A DNA stretch of 64,000 bases from positions 101,712 to 165,711 of the forward strand of contig JADFUC010000361.1 of the NCBI GenBank assembly GCA_019722365.1, in the 5' to 3' direction. The position numbers and the translations under genes are program-made. This DNA comes from Lithospermum erythrorhizon. Taxonomy: Eukaryota; Streptophyta; Magnoliopsida; Boraginales; Boraginaceae. The first letter of the stretch is position 1. Each line of letters starts with the position of its first letter. The notes under the pieces are model-generated. The model saw only the letters and a list, made by a program, of their open reading frames with translations. It did not search any database and was not told the origin of the DNA. Below are positions 40,845 to 52,244 of the stretch, one piece after another.

Positions 40845-42790
40845 TTGTAGGCTGGATACGTGAAGTTCGCCGTCCGTTCGAACCTTGAGCAAGCAAGAGA
40901 TCCTTAAACCGACGTATAAAACTATTTCGATATTTAAACCCGCCTTGGCAGTTTCGGTCCGAAACTAGATCCGGAATCGATACGACCCGCTTTCGGGCGG
41001 TTATCCGACTACCGTTAAATCTTGCTGTCCAAAAAACAAAAATTGTATCCAATTTTGATTCAAAAGTATCCATTATTGTTTTTAAGCCACAAAAAATCAA
41101 AACTTTAAAAATTTAAAATATTAAAAATACTCCAGGGGACTAATATTGAAAACCAGATACAAAATTGAATATGAAATCTACATATAAAAGAAATTGCACC
41201 ACTAGTTGAAACCCAAAAAATTGTCATCCTCAAATACAAAAATTCACCATGAACTATACATATATAAAAAAAAAACGAAAAAATAAAAATGAATAAAAAA
41301 AATATAGACCTCACCTTCATTTGAATTTGAAAAATTATCCCCGACTCCAGTATAACAGAACAGGTATAAGAAAATAAAAGAGTGCGAATGAATTAAAAAA
41401 TTCTAACATGAACACAAGATGTTCAAAAGAGGTGCGAAAAATATGTAACTACACAATAATACTTTGCAAAAGAACAATACAATACTCATACAAAAATACA
41501 CTAAATAATTACAACAAAATATAAACCGCATAAAGTCACGCTTAATATTCTTTCTTTAAACGTATTCCACCTCTCTCTTCCTTGGTGCTAACGAGCACGT
41601 AGATTTACGCCCCCAGGATAACCACCTCACGACGCCTTCACTAGCACTATGAACCGACTTAATTTAACCGCCTCACGAGTTTGGAGTATCACCTAAACAA
41701 AAGCAAAGAAAAGAGAGAAGAGAGCTCGATTTTTTTTTATGTGAATCAGGTGTGTTTCTTCCGACTCTCGAGTGAACGCTGGACGGAGTTTTACAGCCGT
41801 GAACAAAACCGCTTTCTCATTGGGTGGAACTAAACATCCTTGGATGGGTGAATTAAAACGTATGTGTAATGTTTGCACATCATTGCACTTCAATGCAAAC
41901 AAAACGACTCGAAGCTTTTAAGTCTGGTTTCAATTTCAAAAAATTAAAACTAAGCTTCGGCCCGCACGCACGACTCTTTCGGAACCGCATTCGTATCCGC
42001 AGCTGCACACACGCACTGATTCACAATTTCCGAACTTATTTTTTCCGATTTGCACTCCCACCCGGGCCGGGAGTTTTGGCATACTAGTAATAACACAAGT
42101 TACTATGTCCATGAACTAGTCTACTTATTAAGTGAAGTTTTCACACTCCATTCCTATCTGGACAAACTTATTTTTCAAACTTCATGGTTTGCTTCCCTCT
42201 TTGCACAAGCTCATTGACACACAAATGAGATGCAAATTTTGGATTCACAACTCGAATATCCAACATAATCTTATATACTAGGGGAGCCCCACCTTAGGAG
42301 CTTACACATGTATTGTAAGCATCTTGCTTACATAGTTACAAATCATTGGATTATTCTATAAGTTAGTTATTTGATCGTACGGTTCATATAAAACAGGGGT
42401 ATTTAAGGCATTTCACATTTCTTTTCATTAACTAACACACATTGCATGTAATGCTCATGGGCTGCTATACGCTTTCTATTCAATTAAACGAATTATAAAT
42501 ATACCCTTTATAAGCACCATGCTTACTAAATTCTGTAAGCTCCTAAATTGACCTTACTAGGTATATAAAAAAATTTAAAAAAAAATCAAAATTGCCTAAT
42601 AATAATGATCTACTCGGACCGACCGGTCAGATAACCGAGTTTTTAATTATAAAGTGGAACCGAAACCGATCTCGACTTACAAGGGCCGTCTTTAAGGAAA
42701 ATTGAATCCGTGTCCGCCGGTTAAAACCGAAAAACCGGGCGGACCGACTCGAGATGAAGCGGATCCGATCCGGGGATCCCGATTTCCTGG
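40845..42790. mobile_element. Possible non-autonomous hAT-like element
   Basis: Two GC-rich end zones, 40845-41030 and 42600-42790, contain hAT-type terminal words ('cgggcggttatccg', 'ccggttaaaaccgaaaaaccggg'). No transposase is readable between them, and exact TIRs and target duplication were not established. A third similar GC patch lies at 41955-42085. A TIR element (42278-42560) is nested inside. Confidence 0.35.
42278..42560. mobile_element. TIR MITE
   Basis: The left end CTAGGGGAGCCCCACCTTAG, continuing 'gagcttaca', and the right end TGTAAGCTCC..GACCTTACTAG are inverted repeats over about 28 bases with mismatches. It is about 283 bp with no coding capacity. The superfamily is not determined. 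Confidence 0.65.
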
Positions 42791-43751
42791 CTTATATGTG
42801 AAAGTTGATTCATTATATGTTACCTTTTTTTTTTAGTTGATTGCTAGCGCTGAGCAAATTTTTAACAATTAATGTATTTTTAAGGCCATTATTATAAAGC
42901 TGCGAATAAATCGTAATAGATTATTAAATATGTGAACCAATTAATATGTGTTAAATTGCTGTCCGATTAAGCTCTGGGGCGAGGTGTTTGTTAAACTCAT
43001 TAATCACTTAAAATTAATTAATTCAAACACTTAATCTATTAAGTTTGTTTCAGTTAACGAATTATTTTAAGTACTATCAAACTTTAACAAAATTTTAAGT
43101 TAAAATTATCTACTTATTTTCTCCTCTTAAAAAATCATATGATAAAGTCCAAATTTACATACTTCTCCTCCCATAATTTTCTTCACATCTCACTTATCCT
43201 TTTCATTACTATTATTATTAATAAATAAAAAAATATAATAAATACTAATAAAAATAAAACAATAAGAATAATAATAATAATAACAATAACAAAAAGAATA
43301 ATAATAATAAAATAAAAATAAACATAATAAAAAAAGAATCTACCATCTTAACATTTACATGTTGATGTATGAATGTTGACTTATTTTAAGTTAGTTATGA
43401 TGTGTAAGTTACATTTATATGCTGATGAATGAAGATTGATTCAGTATATGTTAACTACTGGTTTTACCATCTTAGTGTTACTTATATAATTGAGTAGTTA
43501 TATGTTGGTAAACAAGTGCATCTGTTTAAAGATGTTATTATATTATACAAGTTGCTTTTAGATGCTGGAGTTATTTATTAAACATCCTCTTCTATCAATG
43601 TTTATAACAACTTGATGATTAGGCTTACAAGTATATTAATCTATCTATAGTGTATATATATACATAGTAATGCCGTACAATGGATATAGAGCAACGAAGA
43701 GAATATTACGGAAGATACTATGTAGGTTGGTCGACATAACAACTAAAATTA

Positions 43752-43783
<32 letters not shown>

Positions 43784-44879
43784 ATATATATATATAGTAT
43801 CTCATAGCATTTATTCTATACATTATATCATCTTCGCAAATGAATATCCATTCATTATTGAAACTGATCGATATTTGAGTATTCAAACAACGAACAAAGA
43901 CTAGATCAATAAGAGGTATAGAGAGAAATGTGCAGGTAGCACTTAGACCAACTACTTTACCACCATCCAATTTTAAGATAGACCTAAAAAAGTGTTGTCT
44001 TATCATTCATGTTCCCTGTACTATTTTATATCTTCTGAAGAGAAAAAGAAAAAATAAGAGATATCAAAAGCTATGATTGTCAGTGAATCAGGATGCACAA
44101 GTTCAAATGTACCATCTATTTTTACCCTACAATTGTGTTGGTCTTCCTTTTTGTAAATAATGCGTTAATTTATTACGTTTACAATTTATTTTAAAATGTA
44201 TACTAATGCTGGAAAATATATAGAAATATATTGAAATATCAGGTTGTGTTCATTTTCACATGTATATGAGTCTGCCTTGAATATTACACATTATCATGAT
44301 TACTTAAGTCGAGGCATTGAAGAAGAGGTACATTTCCTACATATATAAATACAAATTGTTTATAAGTTATGGTAAATATATTAAAATGCAATGTTATCGA
44401 TATAGGTAGTGATGGTGAATCAAAGATGTACTGCAGGAGAAAGAACTTTCTATGATGGTGTTAAACAATCTTTTAGAATCACATTCTTTATCAAAGACTT
44501 TGATTTGAATAAATCATTCTGTATCAAAGGCTTTGGATGTAAATATTCTTGTTAAATTTGAATGTAATATATTTGAATGATAATATTTGGAATATCATAT
44601 TTGAATGATAACATTTGAATATCATTTCATATAATTGAAGACTTAGATATTCTTAAATATTTTTACTTATTTTACAGAACTTCACATCAAAATAATGTAA
44701 GAAATGTAACCATCGATGAAAACGATAAGAGATTGTTAATACTTTCACCAAAGACCGCCATGTAGACATTGCAAGCTCATAAATTTCATGTAAAAGATCG
44801 ATCCGTTGTTCGAGGGAAAATTCTCCTACCGAATCCATACTTCCGCATTATTTAGTCCAAATTATCATTGCATAATAAA
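42791..44879. other. Intergenic, simple-repeat rich
   Basis: AT-rich with (AAT)n-like runs at about 43215-43330 and a compound dinucleotide repeat at 43751-43797. No gene supported. The 61-codon minus frame at 44653-44838 has no recognisable domain. Confidence 0.5.
43751..43797. repeat. Compound (TA)n(TG)n(TA)n microsatellite
   Basis: Roughly ten TA, seven TG and seven TA units in a row. Confidence 0.95.
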
Positions 44880-45433
44880 CACAAAATGCAAAGAATTCCG
44901 TAATATGATCAGACATACAATAATCATTTTGCTTTTACATCCATTGAATGCATTGTGATGAAGCACTTCAAAAAAGGGTCATGGAATTTATACAGTAAAA
45001 GTGCAAGGACAAGTCCATCACTATCTTCATGATCTTATGCCTAATGATGATTCAAAGAAGCTATCTGGCATCCAATTCTACTTTTATCATCCTGAACATC
45101 AAGCAATGAATCGACTCTCGGCAGTTCCAAGATTGAATGCATTAATAGTTGAAGATTTAGTTGAAGTCATGAATTCCAACCCTTATTCACTTTTCCTCAA
45201 AGAAGCATCTACTTGATATATGATTATCACATTGCGACAAGATCGATCTGTGTCTCGACAAAGAACATTCAACAAACCAACGCTTTGTTGTAGTATATGG
45301 ACCGAAAGTGCAAATGGTGAAATTGATCCTCCTAATATAAGGAACATAAGAATTTACACAAAATCAGGCTCAACTCATAAATTGCAGTACTACTATGCGT
45401 GTTATTCAAACGTCAGATCAGCCAAATCTTGAT
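44880..45433 (+). pseudogene. Second Helitron fragment (N-terminal domain)
   Basis: Plus-strand pieces 'NHFAFTSI' (near 44920), 'GQVHHYLHDLMPND', 'GIQFYFYHPEHQAMNRL', then 'QDRSVSRQRTFNKP' and 'NIRIYTKSGSTHKLQYYYACY'. These match the N-terminal signatures of the larger Helitron at 29353-30450, but in the opposite orientation and with different residues, so it is an independent relative. Homology stops after YYYACY, where the larger copy continues YDPLQYV. A foreign stretch of about 75 bases sits between 'FAFTSI' and 'GQVHH'. Confidence 0.75.
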
Positions 45434-46733
45434 TAGCACAGGTTTCAAATCTATTACATACCTACAAAAAAAATATAAGTATATAATTTAATGCAACAAC
45501 CATAAGCTTACTAGAACCTACTTACTACTGTTTACAGGAAATCAGGCAAAGATAAAGCTCATAATGATATCAGACGATGAGAAGCCAGAGCACCATGTTT
45601 CAATTGCAGAAGAAGAATAAGAAGCTTAAAATAGCCAACTTTAACTTAGAACTATATGTTTGTAATATCCACTTTTAAACTTAGCGCTTTTGAAACCTGA
45701 AACTTTGTAAATTCTAAGAACATCAAAACGTAATGAACATAGCCATACAATCATGGCAATAGTCGTTCTTTTGCAATTTCATCAGCTACATAAATAAAGA
45801 ATCTAAATCTCATGAACAATCTAATCCATCACTTGAAAACCACGTCGTGGGCTAATCGTGAAATGTTTTTGATGATATAATAGCGCTTAATATCAGATAT
45901 TACCCCAGATTTCTACCAATAATTTTAATGCTATAAAAAGAAAAGATATTCAACTTTGGTCTTAAATTAATTTTTTTTTTTGTATGAACCATCATAGTTC
46001 TCCTCCATTCATTTTTTAAGGATTATTTATTTTAATTCATCTTACAAACATAATTTTCCTCATAACTCGTTTCTTACTCTAATTTGGTAAAACGAGACCA
46101 TAAAAAAAATTATTGCTATTTTAGGAAAAATTTTAGATAAAAAATGGAGAGTAGCACATAATTTGTAGTATGTATTATACCCCTATAAATTTATCTTATT
46201 ATATATACAAAGTTAAACACATATTATTGTTTTAAAAATATGTTAATTATTGAGATATTGCATTGGAATTCCAAAGCGACACCACTTCAAAACAAAAAAA
46301 AAATTGTTGTACTGTCAAGAAAAACAATCTGAGGAAGTATAAATTTGTAAATGGAATCAAATCGAAGTTCCGAATTTTGGATAAGGAATCGTAACCACTG
46401 ATTACAAACCCAACAAAATATCAAACCAGTCACTAAGAATCGCCGGGTTCGACAACGCCTTTGGCGCACATTACAGCCACTAAGCATATAAGTAGCGTCA
46501 AGGGCCGAGCTTCCTGTAACCCATTACCCGCTGAGCACCCAACTCGAAGTTCTCGACTGATAGACCGCTGATAGCATAAGCCGGGTAATGCAGTCCAAGG
46601 TCGCGCCGATTTAAATACCCGACTCGGCCGATATTTACTCTCTGGCCCTGTTAATAAATTGTCAAAATATTATAAAATATGTTCACTACATAATTATAAA
46701 TAAAGGGTAATAACATTATTCAAACAATTATTA
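45434..46733. other. Intergenic with one hAT-like GC patch
   Basis: No gene supported. 46335-46640 is a GC-rich zone with hAT-terminus-like words ('gccgggttcg', 'gccgggtaatgc'). A line at 46196-46260 ('cttattatatatacaaagttaaacac') recurs at 55195-55260, directly beside the gypsy LTR. Confidence 0.4.
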
Positions 46734-46990
46734 ATCCCTCCATTCCTTTACTTGTCTTTCTAAAGCTTTCTTAAATTTTGTTTCAAAATACTTGTCTTTC
46801 TAGTATTGAAAATCAGATTTCTACATTTTTAATGCATTTCGATTATTTTTTCTTATTAAATTATCAATCAACTTATTATATATTTTAATTAATTGTCATT
46901 CTACAACTTCAATATACTTTTTAATTTTTTTTTTTTTCTTAATTTATGTGCAATAATAGCTAAAAAGACAAATAAAAAGAGAACAGCTTG
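46734..46990. mobile_element. Stowaway-like MITE, copy 1
   Basis: Starts CTCCATTCCTTTACTTGTCT after 'ccctc' and ends with the inverted 'aaaaagacaaataaaaagag'. About 257 bp, AT-rich interior with no coding region. Related to the next copy through 'aaaatcagatttcta' and 'ttcttattaaatt'. Confidence 0.65.
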
Positions 46991-47257
46991 AAATATGATT
47001 TATAGATAATTCTATTTACTACATAAGAGCGCTAGATTGCTTTTAACTATTTTAGTTCAATTTATCTCGATTAATCAACTTAATTTGAGAGAAAATTTTA
47101 CAAAGATTTCAAGCTCAGGCCGATTAAATTAACGGTTCTATTTGCACCGACCCACCTCTGACCTACATTTTAATTCCGCTCACATGCTAACGAGTAGAGC
47201 TGGCACTAACACCCTCGCTCTGCTAGGACCTTGCTTTCAAAGACTATATATAAAGTT

Positions 47258-47522
47258 AATACCCCTTCCAGTTCCTATATACTTATCTTTCAAGATTAAT
47301 TTTTGCTTCAAATACTTCGCCCTTCTAAGATGTAAAATCAGATTTCTATATTTCAATGACTTTTTTGACTAATTCTTTCTTATTAAATTGAAGAACCAAC
47401 TAATTATATAGCTTAACTAATCGAAGATGATAAGCTAATATATATTTTTACTACTTTTTATTCTTTTAATTTATGTTAAACGAGCGTAAAGACGACAATT
47501 ATATATTGTAACGGAGGTAGTA
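47258..47522. mobile_element. Stowaway-like MITE, copy 2 (diverged)
   Basis: Same interior landmarks as the copy at 46734 ('caaatactt', 'aaaatcagatttctat', 'tttcttattaaattga', 'ttaatttatgtta'), ending 'aacggaggtag'. It ends about 90 bases before the RSZ start, so it supplies promoter-proximal DNA. Confidence 0.6.
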
Positions 47523-47579
47523 ATTTTATAAGCATTTGAAGCTTTCTCCCCAATTTGAGACACAAACACTCAGCAACAC

Positions 47580-47587
47580 AACCCTAA
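47580..47587. promoter_or_regulatory. Telobox in RSZ 5' leader
   Basis: AACCCTAA about 26 bases before the ATG at 47613. Teloboxes are frequent in the leaders of plant translation and RNA-processing genes. Confidence 0.4.
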
Positions 47588-47612
47588 ATCCCCCCATTTT
47601 TTGAGGTCAACA

Positions 47613-48605
47613 ATGTCAGAGGTGTACGTAGGCAACATCTCACCACCCATATCAGCCGACGAACTGGAACTCCAATTCAAGCCCTACGGCCAAATCCGCA
47701 GAATCAAGCTCCCCTTCTGGTGGCGCCAGAGGCTATGCTTTCGTCGAATTTAGTCAATCGCCGCGACGTCTTTCGCCATTCATCTGTGGACGGGAAATTC
47801 AATTGGCGCTGGGCCGACCTTTCGCGTAATTCCAACGCCATTTGGTGTAGGGACTAATTTTTAAAAAAGTTATAGGTGTGGTGGAATAAAGCATTTCGCA
47901 CGTGATTGTGGGTTGTGATTATGGTAAACATTTTTTTGCTTACATTTTTTATATATATAATCACACCTGTTCAGAATGTAGAATTATTGCATAATTCAAT
48001 TGATTATGTTTTACTTCAAAATTAGATTTTGTTATTTGCCCAATTTTGATCTTGTTTTAGGTGGGAAATTATGATTTTTTGTTTCATTTGTCGCGGGTTG
48101 ATCCAATTGGCGAGTTGAGTTTTCGTGCAATCTCGAAATTTGGTGGAGGGAGTAATTGTTGTTAGATGTAGGTTTAGGCATTTGAACTTAATTCGAGCTT
48201 CTTTTGCTATTTTTTGTTCTATATTTGAAAAAAATATTTTATTTGTTCATATTTTCCTCAATATTGGGAAAATTTGGTTACTGCGTTGTGGACTTGTGGC
48301 TGATTGTTCATTGTTGTGATCACGTTATTTTTGTTCAATTTGATCGTATTTTTGTTTAATATTGGAAAAAGGTTTAATTGGTTGTGGCTGATTATTTATT
48401 AGTGTGATTAATTTGTTTTGTTATTTCTGCCTAATTGAAAAAAATTCAATTATGCTTTTCGCTTATTAATTCGTGGAATGGGAAATTCAATTGGCTTGTT
48501 GAGCTCACAATTCGAAATTTGGGGGAGGGATTGATAGTTGCTATAGGTGTGGTGGATTGGGTCATTTTGCGCGCGATTGTGGATATGATTATGGAAAAGG
48601 TTCAG
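47613..48605 (+). pseudogene. RSZ-type SR splicing factor, broken (RRM plus zinc knuckle)
   Basis: The ATG at 47613 opens 'MSEVYVGNISPPISADEL', with RNP2 'VYVGNI'; a one-base shift near 47712 moves to 'GARGYAFVEFSQS', containing RNP1; another shift leads to 'DGKFNWRWADLSRNSN', close to the RSZ family 'DGK..WRVELS'. A CCHC zinc knuckle then appears as 'YRCGGIKHFARDC' at 47871-47914 and intact as 'CYRCGGLGHFARDCGYDYGK' at 48539-48598. RSZ proteins bind pre-mRNA and act in splice-site choice. No RS-rich C-terminal exon was found, so even without the shifts the gene would be truncated. Exon pieces are repeated in tandem (see findings). Confidence 0.7.
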
Positions 48606-49270
48606 GCTTGATTTTGGCGATTTTGTTTTAATTTTGCCCAATTTGATCATATTTTGTTTCATTTGTTGTGTATGATTGTTAATCATTGTGATTGAATCGA
48701 AGTTGAAATTGATCATATTCCAGTGCAAAATTCGCAAAGTTTGTTCTATATGGGTTTCCCTAGTTGTGTAATATTATACATTGTTTTACCTGATTTCCTT
48801 AATTTTGTTATTTCCGTAACTTTGTGGTGTAGTTTGGGAATTTTTGCATGAGATTGTACCCTGCTGGTTATGTAAAGTGCTCGTGCTTTATTTTGCTGAT
48901 TTGGTTACCTTTTCCCAATCTGAACATATTTTTTGTTGGAAATATGTTTCATTTTGTTCTGGTTGATTGTTAATCGTTGTGATTGATTCGAAGTTGAAAG
49001 TGATCATATTTTAGTTCAAAATTGACCAAGTTTTGTTCGATATGGTAAAAATTCGTGCTTTGATTTTTGTAATTTCTGCCCAAATAGCATTTCAGTTGCT
49101 CATTGTCAAGTTTGTTTGGTGTTTGATATCTGTTTCCCTAGTTGTGATATTATAAATTTCCGTGCCTGATTGTTAACCGTTCGAATTGGATCAAAGTTAG
49201 ATTGGATCATATTTCAGTTGCAAACAGGCAATTTTGTTTGTTATCGGTTTCATTAATAGGGATATTGTAG
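48100..49270 (+). repeat. Tandem exon/intron repeats in the RSZ locus
   Basis: The exon-like block 'DGKFNW..VEL..RN' plus zinc knuckle recurs at about 47790-47915, 48100-48185 (degenerate) and 48475-48605. Intron-like units with 'gttaatc(a/g)ttgtgattga(a/t)tcgaagttgaaa' recur at 48677, 48969 and, weaker, 49170. Confidence 0.65.
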
Positions 49271-50118
49271 ATTGTTGTGGCTGAGTAATTAATTGGTCAA
49301 ATTGGATCACAATTGAACTTGGGGTCTCATTTGTCTTGTGTCTTCTGTCCATTGATTAAAAGGATTTTCTAGTTTTGAGTTTTAGTGGTCGACTTTTAAA
49401 TTATGAATTCTCATATTTTTGTATAATATTTGGTTTAAAAATATATAAAAAGATAGCAGTTTCATCACATTTCACTATCATGTGCTGTTATAATTTTGAT
49501 TCACATCAAAGTTATTTGTGTCAATTAAGACGCAAAGTTTGTTACTTTTGACCACTAAAATAAAGCTAGACAATCTTTTAGGGTTGGAGTTGGAGGTATA
49601 ATAAGAGATTTCTAGATTACAAAGCTAACTGAAAACTTTGTTTTTATGAGAGAAGTTATTGTAAAGCTTGGTATTGGTAAATTTGGTGAGAAGTGGTAAT
49701 CCTGAAACTGATGGTTTTTTGGGTGGTTCAGTTTGTTTTTCTTGATAGAATTGATTAAATTTGGTAATATACCCGGTAAAGGTATATCGTGGAAGTGCAA
49801 GTTTTCTTGAAGTATGATTTGATTTTGTTGTAGGACATAAACACATAATCCACTTCTACTTACTGGAATATGAAGGTGCTGTCACTATGTATATGTTGTT
49901 GTGTGGCTGCTACTTTATGAAACCTTATGCTACTGCTACATGTATATGTAGTTTTGTATTCGTACTATATTACTAATGAACATAAATGTAGACACATGAG
50001 GTTTTTCTTGAAGTCGCTTTTTTCAAAGAAAAATTTAATTAATTGGCTAACACCTAGTGCTTTCTTTATGATGATAGACATAAAGACCAAAGGTCTTAAG
50101 CAACCCCAGAGAGGAAGA
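49271..50118. other. RSZ to F-box intergenic region
   Basis: No gene beyond the F-box upstream region. An AATAAA at 49559 could end the RSZ transcript. The upstream open extension from 49927 to 50118 lacks family similarity. Confidence 0.45.
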
Positions 50119-52135
50119 ATGAAGAAGAATCAAGTTTCATCTACTTCATCTTGGAAACCAGTTCCACCACCTCCTCCTCCATGGGTGGAACTGCCCGAAG
50201 ATATTACGGCAAAGATCCTGCACAAGATTGGGCCAATTGGTCTTCTGAGGTCTGCTCAAGAAGTATGTACAACATGGAGGAGGATCTGTAGGGACCCTGC
50301 TATGTGGCGTGTTATAGATATGTGGAAGCTTGGTGATGCTTATGACTTTTATGAGTTTCCTTTTGATGGTTATGATGTGTTATGCCGTCTTGCAGTGGAT
50401 CTCAGTCAAGGACAAGTTACAGAGTGTAATAATATCAAGATTTTTGTTCACATCATTCGAGTACATTTTGCTGAAAGGTATCGCTTTGTCTCTACTTTTT
50501 GTTTCCCTGATCCTTCTGGTCTTTTGTAGGCTTTCTGTATTCCATGACATGTCTATATGAAATCCGCTTGCATGGGCTGTTGTTCTTGTATATTTATGTA
50601 AGAGATTTTTTAGAAATCAATTCGCCAACTCATTATGCAGAGACTGCTATGTAGGTAAAAGTACATATTTTGCTTTCAGTGAATGTGGTTCTAATTCTGC
50701 CTGCAAACCCTTAGAAGTACCAGGCAACTTTTCTCATGGTGAAATAGTAACTGTAGGGTCAAAATTTTCTGAAATATTAATTTCCATTCTCTTGCTATCT
50801 ACAGTATGTAACTTCTTATATTCTGTACTACATTTCTTTTTGGACTATTTTTAATTTCTCTCATGTGCCTCCCCAAAACTAATGTCCCCATGCTGTTTAT
50901 ATCTGTATTATTATTTTGACTGCCTTATCATGAACTAATAAGAGTTATGAGTTTGCAGGATGTCTCACACTAGATATTTAAGGTGGTCCCATTTTGTCTA
51001 TATTCTTAGATTCATTATCACAATGGGATATCGATCTCCCTTCTTGCTTGTATATCAGTGTTAGTTTATTCACATCTATTACTCTTGGATCAATTCGGAA
51101 ACAACCTCTCTGTCATCACAAGGCTAAGGTTTTATACTATCTGAGCCCCCTTAACCTGCTTAGGCAGGAGACTATTCAGCTGCATTGGGGGCATTACTGT
51201 TTTTCAATCGATCACATCTATTAATCTATGCCTTATGGAACTTTAGTTTCAAACTGAAGAGGATACTTATTTTTCTTTCTTGAAACATTGTTTATATTTT
51301 CATTTGTATGGTTTTGTTTCAATGGATTCACTTACTGCATTTCACCTCTCGTTGTAGATTTATGCATGTTTTGATCTTTGTCTGTAATTGAAAGCAACAA
51401 GCCAACAACTATGAGCATACTTTGATGCTATGCATCATTCTTGGGTACAACTGAAGGTTTTTTTAGTTGTTAGTTGTCACCTTAATTCTATATTTTGATC
51501 TTCCTTGTTGTACAGATGTGGTCGGCTCAGATGTCTTCGCCTTGCATTCTGCGATGATGTATCTGGTGAAACTTTAAGCAAAGCAGTAAAGCGTTTCCCA
51601 CTGTTGGAGGAGTTACACCTCCAATGCACCCCTTTTGAGAAAGATGATATTGAAGCTATTGGTCGATCTTCTCCTATGCTCAAGACATTTGCCTTGAATG
51701 GCCGTGGATGTATCGGTGGGGTCTTAAAAAGCAGTGAGGAGGCACTAGCTGTTGGCAAATCCATGCCTGAGCTGCGTCACCTTCAGTTGTTTGGAAATAG
51801 GGATTATCAAATGAAGGTCTAGAGGCTATTCTAAATGGTTGCCTAAAACTCTGAGTCCCTTGATCTTCGCCAGTGTTTCACCTTGATCTTCTGGCGTGAA
51901 CTGGGAAAAGATGTATTCGCAGATCGCACCCTCCGGGCCGTCCTAATGACTCCACCTCGTGACGGCGAATGGGATGCTGCTGTTGATTGGGGCCCTCATG
52001 GGTATTTCCGACCTGGACTCCTATTATGATTACGATTATGATGACATCGATTACGATGATTTCTGTGATCCTCTTCAATTCGATGCTGCCAGTGACGATT
52101 CATTTATTTTCGATGATTATGGAACCTTGTACTAA
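50119..52135 (+). CDS. F-box/LRR protein, SKIP19/FBL23-like, with frame changes
   Basis: Exon 1 is 50119-50477; exon 2 starts at 51516 and its natural stop is at 52133-52135. The junction AG|A gives AERCGRLRC. F-box-like proteins of this family dock substrates to SCF ubiquitin ligases. The F-box runs from about residue 23 ('WVELPEDITAKILHKIG' to 'MWRVIDM'), after a proline run; leucine-rich repeats follow ('LSKAVKRFPLLEELHLQ', 'MPELRHLQLFGN'), then an acidic Asp/Tyr tail ('DSYYDYDYDDIDYDDF'). The frame opens onto stop at 51820, but family peptides continue in other frames: 'LSNEGLEAILNGC', 'ESLDLRQCF', 'LGKRC', 'EWDAAVDWGP', 'GISDLD'. Exon 1 has a similar pair of shifts at 50420-50475. The start was chosen at M-K-K-N since the upstream extension is unlike the family. 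Confidence 0.8.
51085..51205 (+). mobile_element. SINE-like element in F-box intron 1
   Basis: 'tcggaaacaacctctctgtc' and 'gagccccc..taacctgcttagg' then 'caggagac' are close to the Au-type SINE 3' body. Same orientation as the gene; lies wholly in the intron. Confidence 0.65.
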
Positions 52136-52234
52136 AGGCGATTGTGACCTCACCCAAATGCTCAACAGCTTGAACCTTTGTTCTGCACCATAACACATTC
52201 AGTAGTAGAGTGTTGCAAGTAATGTTTCTGATGA

Positions 52235-52244
52235 AATAAATAAA
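52235..52244 (+). terminator. Candidate poly(A) signal of the F-box gene
   Basis: Overlapping AATAAATAAA about 100 bases after the stop codon. Confidence 0.5.

Noticed and set aside
49612..49846. Two overlapping minus-strand open frames of 62 and 73 codons
   Set aside because: AT-rich intergenic DNA upstream of the F-box gene; no family similarity.
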